From assembly GCA_964484935.1 (NCBI GenBank), contig CAZAFW010000014.1:1-40268 (forward strand): a DNA stretch of 40,268 bases, in the 5' to 3' direction. A model generated the notes under the pieces. It worked only from the letters and a program-made list of their open reading frames with translations, did not search any database and was not told where the DNA came from. Source of the stretch: BM714 sp964484935. GTDB taxonomy: Bacteria > Bacillota > Clostridia > Peptostreptococcales > BM714. Every line of letters starts with the position of its first letter. Within the stretch, counting starts at the first letter, position 1. Made by a program: the position numbers and the translations under genes. Positions 14,281-22,537 of this stretch are shown here, in pieces.

Positions 14281-14817
14281 CTAAATGAAATTGTATCCGA
14301 GCTTGAATGCTTTGGTGTTTAATTCCTTGAATTTGCCTTTCCCTTTTTTATCAAACATCATGTTCATGCCGTCGACGCCTTCCTGCTCAGTGAAATCTCC
14401 GGACACTTTGGCTATGACTCCAGCCATAACGATGTTTGCGCCTTTGGCATGTCCTATTTCCAGCGCCATTTCGGAAGACGGAAGGGAAACGATTGTTATA
14501 TCGTCCCTTACGTCTGTGTCGCATGTCACGAGAGAGCTGTCTATAACCACAGTGCCGCCCGGGGCGACAAGGCCCACAAACTTCTGGAAGGAAGGGTTGT
14601 TCATTGCAAGCAATATGTCAGGCTCTTCCTGGGAAGGATTGTATATCATTCCCTCTCCGAATTTGACTGTGCAGTTGGCTGTTCCTCCGCGCATAGCGGC
14701 GCCGTATTGCGGAATCCAGGTCGCATTCATGTCTTTCGATACGGCGATTTGAGAGATGACAAGGCCTGCAGTGAGTACTCCCTGTCCGCCCAATCCTGCA
14801 AACAATACTTCTTTCAT
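14281..14817 (-). CDS. 2-oxoacid:ferredoxin oxidoreductase, gamma subunit
   Basis: 178 residues, the usual size for a separate gamma subunit. It has the start KEVLFAGLGGQGVLTAGLVIS, typical of the family, and WIPQYGAAMRGGTANC, the segment that lines the active-site channel. It works with the alpha, beta and delta subunits encoded just upstream to decarboxylate a 2-oxoacid to its acyl-CoA with reduction of ferredoxin. Starts two bases after the beta-subunit stop, with GGGAGG inside that gene's end, so translation is coupled. Last gene of the operon. Confidence 0.93.
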   Translation of the reverse strand: MKEVLFAGLGGQGVLTAGLVISQIAVSKDMNATWIPQYGAAMRGGTANCTVKFGEGMIYNPSQEEPDILLAMNNPSFQKFVGLVAPGGTVVIDSSLVTCDTDVRDDITIVSLPSSEMALEIGHAKGANIVMAGVIAKVSGDFTEQEGVDGMNMMFDKKGKGKFKELNTKAFKLGYNFI

Positions 14818-14819
14818 GT

Positions 14820-15563
14820 CTATTTGTCCTCCCTTGTCTTTAATTCGCCTAATGGATAGTAGTCAACCAATTCATTGTTGATTCTATCAATTGCTTGAAG
14901 CGGCGTCATCTTCCAGTTGGTTGGACATGGAGACAGGACCTCGACAAGCGAATATCCCTCTTTGCCCATCTGGGCTTTGAACGCATTCATTATATATTTC
15001 TTGAGTTTAGTGACATTGGCAGGTGTTGTCGTTGCGCCCCTTGCAACATATGCCACATCCGGGAATGAACCAGCTATCATCTCGGGGAATTTCATAGGCA
15101 TTCCAGTTGTTTCGCAGTCCCTTCCAAGGGGAGATGTTGTGGTCCTCTGCCCCGGCATGGTAGTGGCGCTCATCTGTCCGCCTGTCATTCCGTAGTTGGT
15201 ATTGTTGACTGTTATTACCGTTATGTTTTCGTTTCTGTATGCGGCGCTGACGCTCTCGCCTATTCCTATGCTGTAGGCGTCTCCGTCTCCCTGGTAGGAG
15301 ACTACAAGCGTGTCCGGATTGCACCTTTTGATACCCGTGCAAACCGCGGCTCCTCTCCCGTGAAGGCTGTCTATTTTATCCAGGTCCAGTGACGCTCCCA
15401 TAAGCGAATAGCATCCTACACCTATGCTCCATACGCTGTTTCTTTCCATTCCGAGTTCCTCGATGCACTCGGCTATAAGCCTTACCACGACTCCATGGCC
15501 GCAACCAGGGCAGTAGGATATCTGATTGGTAAGTATTTCAGGCACTTTTTTAGCTACAGCCAT
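14820..15563 (-). CDS. 2-oxoacid:ferredoxin oxidoreductase, beta subunit (TPP-binding)
   Basis: 247 residues. It binds thiamine diphosphate: the motif opens with GDGD (92-95) and closes with NN (120-121), and the intervening segment AYSIGIGESVSAAYRNEN matches the family. CPGCGHG near the N-terminus (18-24) and IGVGCYS are characteristic of the KorB/VorB type, and their cysteines may help bind an iron-sulfur cluster. The gene begins one base after the alpha-subunit stop with GAAGGAGG overlapping its 3' end. The substrate (2-oxoglutarate, branched-chain 2-oxoacid or other) cannot be fixed from the sequence alone. Confidence 0.94.
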   Translation of the reverse strand: MAVAKKVPEILTNQISYCPGCGHGVVVRLIAECIEELGMERNSVWSIGVGCYSLMGASLDLDKIDSLHGRGAAVCTGIKRCNPDTLVVSYQGDGDAYSIGIGESVSAAYRNENITVITVNNTNYGMTGGQMSATTMPGQRTTTSPLGRDCETTGMPMKFPEMIAGSFPDVAYVARGATTTPANVTKLKKYIMNAFKAQMGKEGYSLVEVLSPCPTNWKMTPLQAIDRINNELVDYYPLGELKTREDK

Positions 15564-15564
15564 T

Positions 15565-16623
15565 TTAATATACCTCCTTCATTTCACCATTTTTAATCTT
15601 GATGAAATCCGCCTTGATTTTCTTCATGGTCGGAACACCGTATGCGTAAGCAAGACAATAAACGGGTTTTGACCTCATATCGGATTTTTTAAGCGTGAGA
15701 GCAATGTCGTCGACCATTTGGCCTGTTGCATTTTCTTCTATCGAAATGAAGCCCTTGACATCGGGGTTCACTTCCTCAAAAGCCTTTTCAGGATAAGGCC
15801 ACAGGGTTATTGGTCTTATATACCCGACTTTATGGCCTTCCTTGCGGAGCTGCTCGACTGTTCCGATTACCGATCTGCCGGCCAATCCGTAGGCTACCAT
15901 AACATACTCGGCATCGTCGACATGCTCGGATTTCCACATCTGCTCGTTTTCCTTTGCGCGGTCGTATCTTTCCTTCATTTCAAGGGCTTCAGAGTATCTG
16001 TCCCTGTATAAAGGTGAAATTCTTTCCTTGCTGAAAGTCCCGTCTATGCATCCTTCTCTTCTTTCCACTGTTTTCATTTCAGGGAAACCGCAAGGCTCCA
16101 TCATTTGGCCAAGCGAAGCTTCGGTATGGAGGATGGCTCCCATCCTGTACTTGTCGCCAAGGTCGAATGCGTGTGAAATAAGCTCGACAGCTTCCGGAAG
16201 GCTGTAGGGCGAAAGCACAAAATTCCTGTAGTCTCCGCTTCCTCCGCCTCTTGTATCCCTGTGATAGTCAGACTGGCCCGAAAGAAGTGTTCCAAGTCCG
16301 TTTCCGTATCTGACCACATTAATAGCCAGGTAAGGCAAGTCCTCGTCCGCCAAATGGGAGATTGCCTCTTGCTTGAGAGTCATTCCAACGCTCGATGATG
16401 CGGTGAAGCATCTTACTCCGGACGCCGCCGCTCCAACCAATATATTCATTGAAGACTGTTCGCTCTCAGCCTGTATGAAAACTCCGCCCACTTCATCCAT
16501 CCTTGTTGAAAGGTATTCCATAATCTCTGTCGATGGTGTGATCGGGTATCCTGCATAGAATCTTGCGCCGGCTCTTATTGCCGCTTCCGCAAATACGTGA
16601 TTGCCTTTTATCATGTCTTCCAT
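15565..16623 (-). CDS. vorB: 2-oxoacid:ferredoxin oxidoreductase, alpha subunit (VorB type)
   Basis: 352 residues, the length of the VorB/KorA subunits annotated in many anaerobes as 3-methyl-2-oxobutanoate dehydrogenase subunit VorB. Characteristic segments are GNHVFAEAAIRAGARFYAGYPITPSTEIMEYLS at 7-39 (only key parts: the YPITPSTE motif), QAESEQSSMNILVGAAASGVR with the conserved glutamate, and TASSSVGMTLKQEAIS. The alpha subunit forms the active site with beta. Spacing to the ferredoxin gene is four bases and to the beta gene one base; the order delta-alpha-beta-gamma is the compact operon type. The symbol follows that common naming; a 2-oxoglutarate-specific KorA remains possible. Confidence 0.9.
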   Translation of the reverse strand: MEDMIKGNHVFAEAAIRAGARFYAGYPITPSTEIMEYLSTRMDEVGGVFIQAESEQSSMNILVGAAASGVRCFTASSSVGMTLKQEAISHLADEDLPYLAINVVRYGNGLGTLLSGQSDYHRDTRGGGSGDYRNFVLSPYSLPEAVELISHAFDLGDKYRMGAILHTEASLGQMMEPCGFPEMKTVERREGCIDGTFSKERISPLYRDRYSEALEMKERYDRAKENEQMWKSEHVDDAEYVMVAYGLAGRSVIGTVEQLRKEGHKVGYIRPITLWPYPEKAFEEVNPDVKGFISIEENATGQMVDDIALTLKKSDMRSKPVYCLAYAYGVPTMKKIKADFIKIKNGEMKEVY

Positions 16624-16627
16624 TTTA

Positions 16628-16834
16628 TTACCCCCTGTCTCCTAAGATTTCAAATACCCAGTCCGGGCACATTTTGTAGCAAATTCCGCATCCTATGCAA
16701 AGGTCGTCATCCACAACTACCGGCCTGTATCCGGTGACGCTTATTTCTTTGCTGAATGAAATTGCTTTCTTGGGACAATTTGCCACACATATGCCGCATT
16801 CCTTGCATCTCTCCTGCCTCACTTTAACTTTCAT
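16628..16834 (-). CDS. 2-oxoacid:ferredoxin oxidoreductase, delta subunit (2[4Fe-4S] ferredoxin)
   Basis: 68 residues with two complete [4Fe-4S] motifs: C10, C13, C16, C20 (CKECGICVANCP) and C46, C49, C52, C56 (CIGCGICYKMCP). It carries electrons from the catalytic subunits to external ferredoxin. First gene of the operon; ATG with GGGGGT upstream. The gap 16835-16980 should hold the operon promoter, but no strong -35/-10 pair stood out. Confidence 0.93.
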   Translation of the reverse strand: MKVKVRQERCKECGICVANCPKKAISFSKEISVTGYRPVVVDDDLCIGCGICYKMCPDWVFEILGDRG

Positions 16835-16980
16835 GCTTTGTATACCCCCATTCTTTTATTAGGTTCATTGAACGGTAATTTCATTTCCCGGCGACAATAC
16901 TTCCTATGAATAAATTCAAGAAACATGTCTGCCAGTCCTGTTTAAATCTGTTAACTTATAATGCAATATGCATGCCAAAA

Positions 16981-17001
16981 CAAAAACGGGCAATATGCCC
17001 G
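16981..17001 (-). terminator. Terminator after the GDT1-family transporter gene
   Basis: Minus-strand stem CGGGCAT / TGCCCG followed by TTTTTG, 120 bases past the stop codon. Confidence 0.8.
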
Positions 17002-17120
17002 CTTTACAGTTTTTTGTTTTATGTTTTCGGTTTTTTGCTGTTTTTAATGTTAACGCCATGTTTAATAAAATCAACGCAATTGGGCCATGCTTTGAAAATC
17101 CAGTCCCTTCAAACACCTTT

Positions 17121-18137
17121 TCATTTTTTCACTAATCTGATTCTCTCCATGTTGGCAAGGATTCTATCGAGTTTTTTTCTTTGACTTCCTTGCGAAATCT
17201 CTCTTGCCGCCAAGGTTTTTTTGATCATTTCGTCAAGATTCTCACCTTCGAAGCTTTTTTCTTCAAGCAGATTCTCATCGATTTCTCCAACCCCATTTTC
17301 ATCCTCACTCAAGCCTTCGCGGATCAGGGCTCTGGTGTTTCCCACAGGGCACCTCGTACCGTCGCATTTTCCGCAGACCCCTTCGCCATTGCAAAGAGTT
17401 TCGATTTCAGTTTCCATGTTCGAATAGTATTCATAAAGCTTTCTTGAAATGTTTCCATACCTTGAGACGAAACCGCTCCTGTATGCAATATGATTTTTTC
17501 GAAGCAATGCAGCAAAAATCGCAGCAATTGCGATGATGTACAAAGTCACATTGAATTGATTGACATACCTTGCCGGAAGAGCCATATAAAGCTTTACACT
17601 CCCGAACAGCAGGAAAATAAGCGATGCGGCCGTCTTGATTCCAATTTCGGGAATCCTGTTCCCTATCTTCTTTCCTACAAATATGCCGAGACAACTCGTC
17701 GCAACCATAGCCGAAACCGTTCCGGCCAATACAAGCAACAAGTGCTTTGAAGCGGCAGCAAGGGTTATTGCAGCCAACTGCGTCTTGTCACCGAGTTCAC
17801 CAATGAAAAAGGCCAATGCAACGGTTAGTACGGCCCCATATGTGCGTGATGCTTTTTCTTCTTCCTGGTCCTCTTCTTCCATCCTGAGCGACCATATGCC
17901 AAATGCCACGAAAGCTATTCCGGCGGCAATCTGAACGGTGTCCATGGGAACAACTCTTGTAAGCTGGCTCCCCAGCACTACGGCTATTCCGTGGTTGAGA
18001 AACGCCCCGATCATTATTCCGAGCAAAACCTTTTTCACCGGATACCTGGTTGCGAATGCTATTGCCAATATTTGCGTCTTATCTCCCATTTCAGCAATGA
18101 AAACAAGTATGAAAGCCTGCAGCATTTCATTTAACAT
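17121..18137 (-). CDS. TMEM165/GDT1 (UPF0016) family cation transporter with cysteine-rich tail
   Basis: 338 residues. The two signature repeats are present: AEMGDKTQ (15-22) and GELGDKTQ (113-120), each in the first helix of a three-helix half, with an acidic loop (RMEEEDQEEEK) between halves. Bacterial members of this family export Mn2+ or Ca2+, so this is probably a Mn2+/divalent cation exporter. A seventh membrane segment (about 193-212) and a hydrophilic tail of about 125 residues are extra compared with the usual 200-220 residue protein. The tail contains C249, C255, C258 and C263 (CNGEGVCGKCDGTRC), which resembles a metal-binding knuckle, then a charged helical end. ATG with GGAG nine bases upstream. 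No yybP-ykoY riboswitch was recognised in the 168-base gap upstream. Confidence 0.88.
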   Translation of the reverse strand: MLNEMLQAFILVFIAEMGDKTQILAIAFATRYPVKKVLLGIMIGAFLNHGIAVVLGSQLTRVVPMDTVQIAAGIAFVAFGIWSLRMEEEDQEEEKASRTYGAVLTVALAFFIGELGDKTQLAAITLAAASKHLLLVLAGTVSAMVATSCLGIFVGKKIGNRIPEIGIKTAASLIFLLFGSVKLYMALPARYVNQFNVTLYIIAIAAIFAALLRKNHIAYRSGFVSRYGNISRKLYEYYSNMETEIETLCNGEGVCGKCDGTRCPVGNTRALIREGLSEDENGVGEIDENLLEEKSFEGENLDEMIKKTLAAREISQGSQRKKLDRILANMERIRLVKK

Positions 18138-18305
18138 TTTATTTTCTCCATTTTATTGTTCTTTTCAACTTCTCAGTAAAATCGGTTTCGGTTAGTCTCA
18201 AGCCTAATATCCCCAAATCAGTATACCACTCAATCCATTTGTTTTCCATTTGCTTGCCCGCAAACTACCCAATGCAGAGCGGAAGTTTGATTTTGATCAA
18301 AAAGC

Positions 18306-20504
18306 TTATTCGAGCACCTTCTTGACCGTTCCGTCCTCGTAATAGGTGATATGGGGGCTCACCCGGGTTCCGTTCTCGTAAGTCGCCTCAGATTTCAATG
18401 CGCCGCCAGGGTAATACTTCCTCCATGTGCCATGCTCCTTTCCGTTTTCGTAAGGCATCTCCGAAGCCACAGTACCGTCGGGATAATAGCTGTAGGCCAT
18501 GCCTTGCTCCATGTTGTCCACATATGGCGTCATCCTGTCCAGATAGCCGGAGCTGTCGTACTCCCTATGCTCCCCGTGCTTTAAATCACGCCGGTATTCT
18601 GTCTCCCTCTCAAGGGTTCCGTCTTCGTTATAGACAATCTCCCAACCATCCCTCATGTCATCCACATAGGAAATCACATAGTGTATCCGGGTCTTCTCCG
18701 GGTCGAAGTAGCCAGTCACCTCGCCCTGCCTGCGGCCTTCCCCGTCCTCATGCCAGATTTCGGTCTCCGATTCCATGCGGGTCAGCTCGCCGGGATCCTT
18801 CCTATCCTCGCCGTCGACTTTCACGACAAGTTCGGCCAGCTTGACGCCATCGGTGTCGTAGCATTCCACAAGCATCTCACTTGTGTATCGGTCCCCTGCG
18901 CTAAAGGTTCCCACGGTGCCCTGCCCCACTGTGCCGGACCGGTCCCCGTCCACATAAAAGAGTGCAAAGGGCGCAGGATCCCCGCTTCGGGTCTCAAGCC
19001 GTACAGTGACTCGCTCCCCGGGCTGGTAGAGGTCCTTGTCCGGAACCAGAACAAGGTCCGACCCGCCGGTGAATTCCACCCATTGGAAATCGTACCAGTC
19101 CTTGTCCTTGCTTTGGAACAGAAAGCCGATTTTTTTCTCATTCCCAACGAAACCCGGCATGTCGTACTGCCTGTAGGAACCCCCCGAGTAGACGGGGTTC
19201 TCGAAATCCTCGTACCAGATTTTGGCCTCTGGCTTGTACAGGCTAAGGTAAAGCTTAGACGCCACAGCCGGGGAAAGCTCCACCCTGAAATTCAAACGGT
19301 TGGGGTCTGCAGAAAGGCCTCCCCCGATTATGATTTGGGGATGCTCGAAGATGTTGTTTGACAGTGCACCGCTTTCCACCTCTGCCCATCTTTCGCCGAC
19401 TTTATACTCGTCAACAAGTGCGAATTCCCCGCACCAGTATATTTCATCATAGTCCTTGCCGTTCATGACATAGGGCGTGAACTGCTTGCCGTCGAAGGTT
19501 ATGGTCCGGGACACGTCCCCCGGTTCATTGGGGTCGCAAAGATAGACCGTGTTGCCATCTATTTTATAGGCGAAAATGAAATGTCCCCCTTTCGCAGCGG
19601 GATCGCTGCTGTATATGGCAATGCCCTGGGGACGCTTGCTGGCGGCCATGGCGTACTTCATGCTGTAGAACTGCAGCTCGGCCTCTTCAGCGAAAAGCAT
19701 GTCGGAAGCAATCTCCGACGCCTGCCAGGCGTAATCCGCAAAAAATGACTTTCGGTTGTTTCCGCCCGCATCCGTATGCACGGAGCTGCTGAGGCGATAG
19801 GCCCAGGAGTCGTCCTGCCATAGATTCGGCGTAGGGGTCTTGCCGTTGTTGTCCCAAAGGCCATGAAGGGGCTCCTCGCCCTTTAGGCGGCGGTTCTTGT
19901 AGTGCCAGAGCATGGCAACCGACTGTCCGGCGCAATGGCCGTCCGGATTCACGTAACTGCCGTAGTTGGTGAACTGGAAATCGTCAGCGCCGGGCCTGAA
20001 GCCGGTGTCGACAACAGAAAGCTTGTCGATGGAAGCCTTTTCGGCATTGACCACAACCATATCCTCAAGCCGGTTGGTTGCCAGGGTGATAGAGTCAGCC
20101 TCCAGGCCGGCCGATGGAATACCCTCCCAAAGCGCTTCCTCTCCGCTTTGAAAAAATGCGACAGATATCTCCCCATCCTTTGTTTTATGGGGAATATTGA
20201 CGAATGCAGTCTCAAAAAGGAATGGCTCGGATGCGGAAATCTCGACCACGGGAGAAATCGACTTGGCGTTTTCAGGCATTTCCGCAGGAGTTCCCCCCTG
20301 GCTTATACGAATATTGATCGCGCCATCTGAAGCCTCTTCAGCAACCTCCACCGACAAACCTTTCAACGGGCCATCCTCCACCAATGCAGTTCCTCCGCCC
20401 GCCTCAAGGGTGGATTCAAACAAAACAGCCTCGGGCTCCCCGCAGCCAGCCATCGACAAAGCCAAAATTAAAACGCCAAGCAACATGTACAGCTTTTTTC
20501 TCAT
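18306..20504 (-). CDS. Lipoprotein with C39-like cysteine peptidase domain and MORN_2 repeats
   Basis: 732 residues from the ATG at 20504 (AAGGTGG upstream); a longer ATG at 20549 has no site and would bury the signal peptide. The lipobox is LSMAGC (C21). A beta-rich N-terminal part (about 25-165) precedes a papain-like C39 domain with candidate catalytic residues C191 (DGHCAGQSVAMLWHY), H308 (KGGHFIFAYKI) and D324 (VYLCDPNEPG). A middle part (about 390-570) looks like Ig-type domains. From about 575 to the end come MORN_2 repeats of the YwqK kind (NGKEHGTWRKYYPGGALKSE and variants, about six). The protein would sit outside the membrane. Peptidase activity is inferred from three residues only. 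No convincing terminator follows. Confidence 0.8.
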   Translation of the reverse strand: MRKKLYMLLGVLILALSMAGCGEPEAVLFESTLEAGGGTALVEDGPLKGLSVEVAEEASDGAINIRISQGGTPAEMPENAKSISPVVEISASEPFLFETAFVNIPHKTKDGEISVAFFQSGEEALWEGIPSAGLEADSITLATNRLEDMVVVNAEKASIDKLSVVDTGFRPGADDFQFTNYGSYVNPDGHCAGQSVAMLWHYKNRRLKGEEPLHGLWDNNGKTPTPNLWQDDSWAYRLSSSVHTDAGGNNRKSFFADYAWQASEIASDMLFAEEAELQFYSMKYAMAASKRPQGIAIYSSDPAAKGGHFIFAYKIDGNTVYLCDPNEPGDVSRTITFDGKQFTPYVMNGKDYDEIYWCGEFALVDEYKVGERWAEVESGALSNNIFEHPQIIIGGGLSADPNRLNFRVELSPAVASKLYLSLYKPEAKIWYEDFENPVYSGGSYRQYDMPGFVGNEKKIGFLFQSKDKDWYDFQWVEFTGGSDLVLVPDKDLYQPGERVTVRLETRSGDPAPFALFYVDGDRSGTVGQGTVGTFSAGDRYTSEMLVECYDTDGVKLAELVVKVDGEDRKDPGELTRMESETEIWHEDGEGRRQGEVTGYFDPEKTRIHYVISYVDDMRDGWEIVYNEDGTLERETEYRRDLKHGEHREYDSSGYLDRMTPYVDNMEQGMAYSYYPDGTVASEMPYENGKEHGTWRKYYPGGALKSEATYENGTRVSPHITYYEDGTVKKVLE

Positions 20505-20792
20505 CCTTTCCACCTTCCTTCTTTGTGATTCAAGCTCGTTTAGCCTCATATCGATTTTATACCCGAAAAACCGATTTGTTTAATTGGAATTTAAAATTTT
20601 TTTCGGATTTTTATCGATTCTCTAAAAAATCCGAAAACAAGATAGATTGCGCCGTATCCGCTCTTATAGGCAGTACCATATCTTTCATCCCTTGTTTTTG
20701 GCTATTGAATCCCTGTAGCTTTCAGCAATTTTCACAAGTGTTTTTTGTAAAGCATTAAAATCTATTGTTCATCTAAAAAACCCGCCCATTAT
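20505..20792. other. Intergenic region between divergent genes
   Basis: No gene is seen. A hairpin (CGGATTTTT / AAAAATCCG type, 20604-20633) lies here. The minus-strand promoter for the lipoprotein gene must be in this stretch but was not resolved. Confidence 0.4.
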
Positions 20793-20821
20793 TTTACATT
20801 CATATGCTTTAGGGTTATAAT
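20793..20821 (+). promoter_or_regulatory. Sigma-A promoter for the DUF5050-like membrane protein gene
   Basis: TTACAT (20793-20798), 17-base spacer, perfect TATAAT (20816-20821). Predicted start near 20828, giving a leader of about 100 bases to the GTG at 20932. Confidence 0.7.
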
Positions 20822-20931
20822 CAGGGTGATCGAATGTCAATATATGGATTGATTGCCGATTTTCCAAAGCCTGCCCATTGCAAGGCTTTGTCCATCTGAT
20901 TCCAAAATTTAACCAAGGGGGGGCTCTTCCC

Positions 20932-22395
20932 GTGAACAAAATTAAGCCATACGCAAAGGCAACCATGAAACTGCTGGTCACTTTTGCAATTCCAATAGCC
21001 CTTTTGTTGCTGGTCTATAAAAACGTCTTTGACATACCTGTAAACTGGTGGTTCGCGATTTATTTTTTGCCGATTTTCAGCGCCGCATCTTCTCACCATT
21101 ATGTGCCAAGCGTCATTGAAACCGGGATCAAAGCTTCAGAAGATTTCACCGCCGGCTTTAAAAACAAGCTGGAATCGTCCCTCTGGGAAATAGTTAGCGA
21201 AAACGAAGAAACCATAGTCTTAAGACCCAAATTCGACATGCTCTACAACAGCATTTGGAGAGAACATGTTTCGGTGGACATGTCCGGAGGCAGAGTCCGT
21301 CTATTCGGAGCAAAAGCATACATAAAAAGGCTTAAAGCTCTTGTTGACGGCAAGAGAACTCTGTGGGAGAGAATAGGCGTTCGAATCGCCGCATACATTG
21401 TCCTGATAATAATGCTGCTTGTTCCCGTCTTATTAGAATACGGTCTCGTAAACGATTTGAAAATAAGAATTGACGAATACAAAACGAGAAATGTCGCCAT
21501 ACTCGATCTTGAGGAAACCGGTCTTACCGGCAACACTGACGGCAACATCAACAGCTATGGCAGGGCCGTTGAAAGCGAAGATTACTTCTTTTACATAAAG
21601 GAAAGCCTTAAGCTGTGCCGCTCCGACAAAGATTTCAAAAACGAGACTGCATTAATCGACAAGCGCGGCGGCACAGGCATGAGCTATCTGAACACCGCCG
21701 GTGAATGGATTTTCTTCACAAGCGGCAAGACCATGAACAGAATAGAATCCGACGGCAGCGGGCAGGAGACCATATACAGCATGGGTTACCTGCTTGACGT
21801 CCATCTGCTGGACAACTGGATATATTTCATCAGCCATTCCGATCGCTACAGATTGTACAAAATGGACATAAACGGCAAAAATCTTCACGCTATCAGCGAC
21901 AAAGGAATAAGAGACTTCTCCATCTGTGACGGCCGCATATATTTCAGCCATGAAAAAGACGGCCAGGGAATTCTGGAAAGCATGGACATAGACGGAGGGG
22001 ATGTGCGATTCGTTGCCGATATACTACCCTTCGATATGGTCAAGAAAGGCGATACGCTTTACTATACAGACAGCCGTGATTTCAATCTCTACAAATACCG
22101 GCTGGGAGAATCCGGCAGTCCGGAAAAACTGGTGGACCGGGTTCTTTCAAAATTCATTGTCGCGGGTGATTCTATATATTATTCATTGAAAAGCGAAGAT
22201 GTCGGCTACCCGGGCAAGGGTCTTTACAGGATCGGCCTTGACGGAGGCTTGTCCGAAAAAATCACAGATGGCGAATCCGTAGAATCCATGAGCTCAATTG
22301 GTGATTGGCTACTCTTTCATTCCGGCGAAGGGCACGGATGGCCAACCCTTAAAAGAATGTCTACGAAAGGCCGGACCATCATTGAAATGGATTGA
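20932..22395 (+). CDS. Membrane protein with extracytoplasmic DUF5050-like beta-propeller
   Basis: 487 residues from a GTG at 20932 with AAGGGGGGG about ten bases upstream; the frame extends 18 codons further to an ATG without a site. Two hydrophobic segments lie at about 12-30 and 38-52, and a third at about 148-170 (AAYIVLIIMLLVPVLLEYGL). After this, the C-terminal 300 residues repeat a motif of the form (W/R)IYF..., LYKMDINGKN, GxxxxI, each about 40-45 residues (e.g. NWIYFISHSDRYRLYKMDI and GRIYFSHEKDGQGILESMDI). This is the pattern of DUF5050 propellers common in clostridial surface proteins. The propeller is likely outside and may bind a ligand or partner. No enzymatic motif was found. 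It is transcribed away from the MORN_2 lipoprotein. Confidence 0.78.
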   Translation: MNKIKPYAKATMKLLVTFAIPIALLLLVYKNVFDIPVNWWFAIYFLPIFSAASSHHYVPSVIETGIKASEDFTAGFKNKLESSLWEIVSENEETIVLRPKFDMLYNSIWREHVSVDMSGGRVRLFGAKAYIKRLKALVDGKRTLWERIGVRIAAYIVLIIMLLVPVLLEYGLVNDLKIRIDEYKTRNVAILDLEETGLTGNTDGNINSYGRAVESEDYFFYIKESLKLCRSDKDFKNETALIDKRGGTGMSYLNTAGEWIFFTSGKTMNRIESDGSGQETIYSMGYLLDVHLLDNWIYFISHSDRYRLYKMDINGKNLHAISDKGIRDFSICDGRIYFSHEKDGQGILESMDIDGGDVRFVADILPFDMVKKGDTLYYTDSRDFNLYKYRLGESGSPEKLVDRVLSKFIVAGDSIYYSLKSEDVGYPGKGLYRIGLDGGLSEKITDGESVESMSSIGDWLLFHSGEGHGWPTLKRMSTKGRTIIEMD

Positions 22396-22408
22396 CAAGG
22401 ACGAAAAT

Positions 22409-22434
22409 AGAGAGAGCGGTTAAATCCGCTCTCT
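22409..22434 (+). terminator. Hairpin after the DUF5050-like gene
   Basis: Stem AGAGAGCGG / CCGCTCTCT, loop TTAAAT, 14 bases after the stop. It lacks a clean T-run (ACAACTTTAT follows), so it is a weaker terminator candidate. Confidence 0.55.
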
Positions 22435-22537
22435 ACAACTTTATAAATCTATGTTTTTCGATAGATGAATGGCTCATCTGTATGGCTCGCCCTTTAATGC
22501 TAATGCTTATCTGCTTAGGGTTGTATGAATAAAACAA

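Noticed and set aside
18138..18305. Possible yybP-ykoY manganese riboswitch upstream of the GDT1-family gene
   Set aside because: The conserved aptamer loops were not found in this 168-base gap.
18681..19361. 226-codon open frame on the plus strand opposite the MORN_2 lipoprotein
   Set aside because: It is antisense to a well-supported coding region, has no ribosome binding site and no recognisable protein character; it results from GC-biased third positions.
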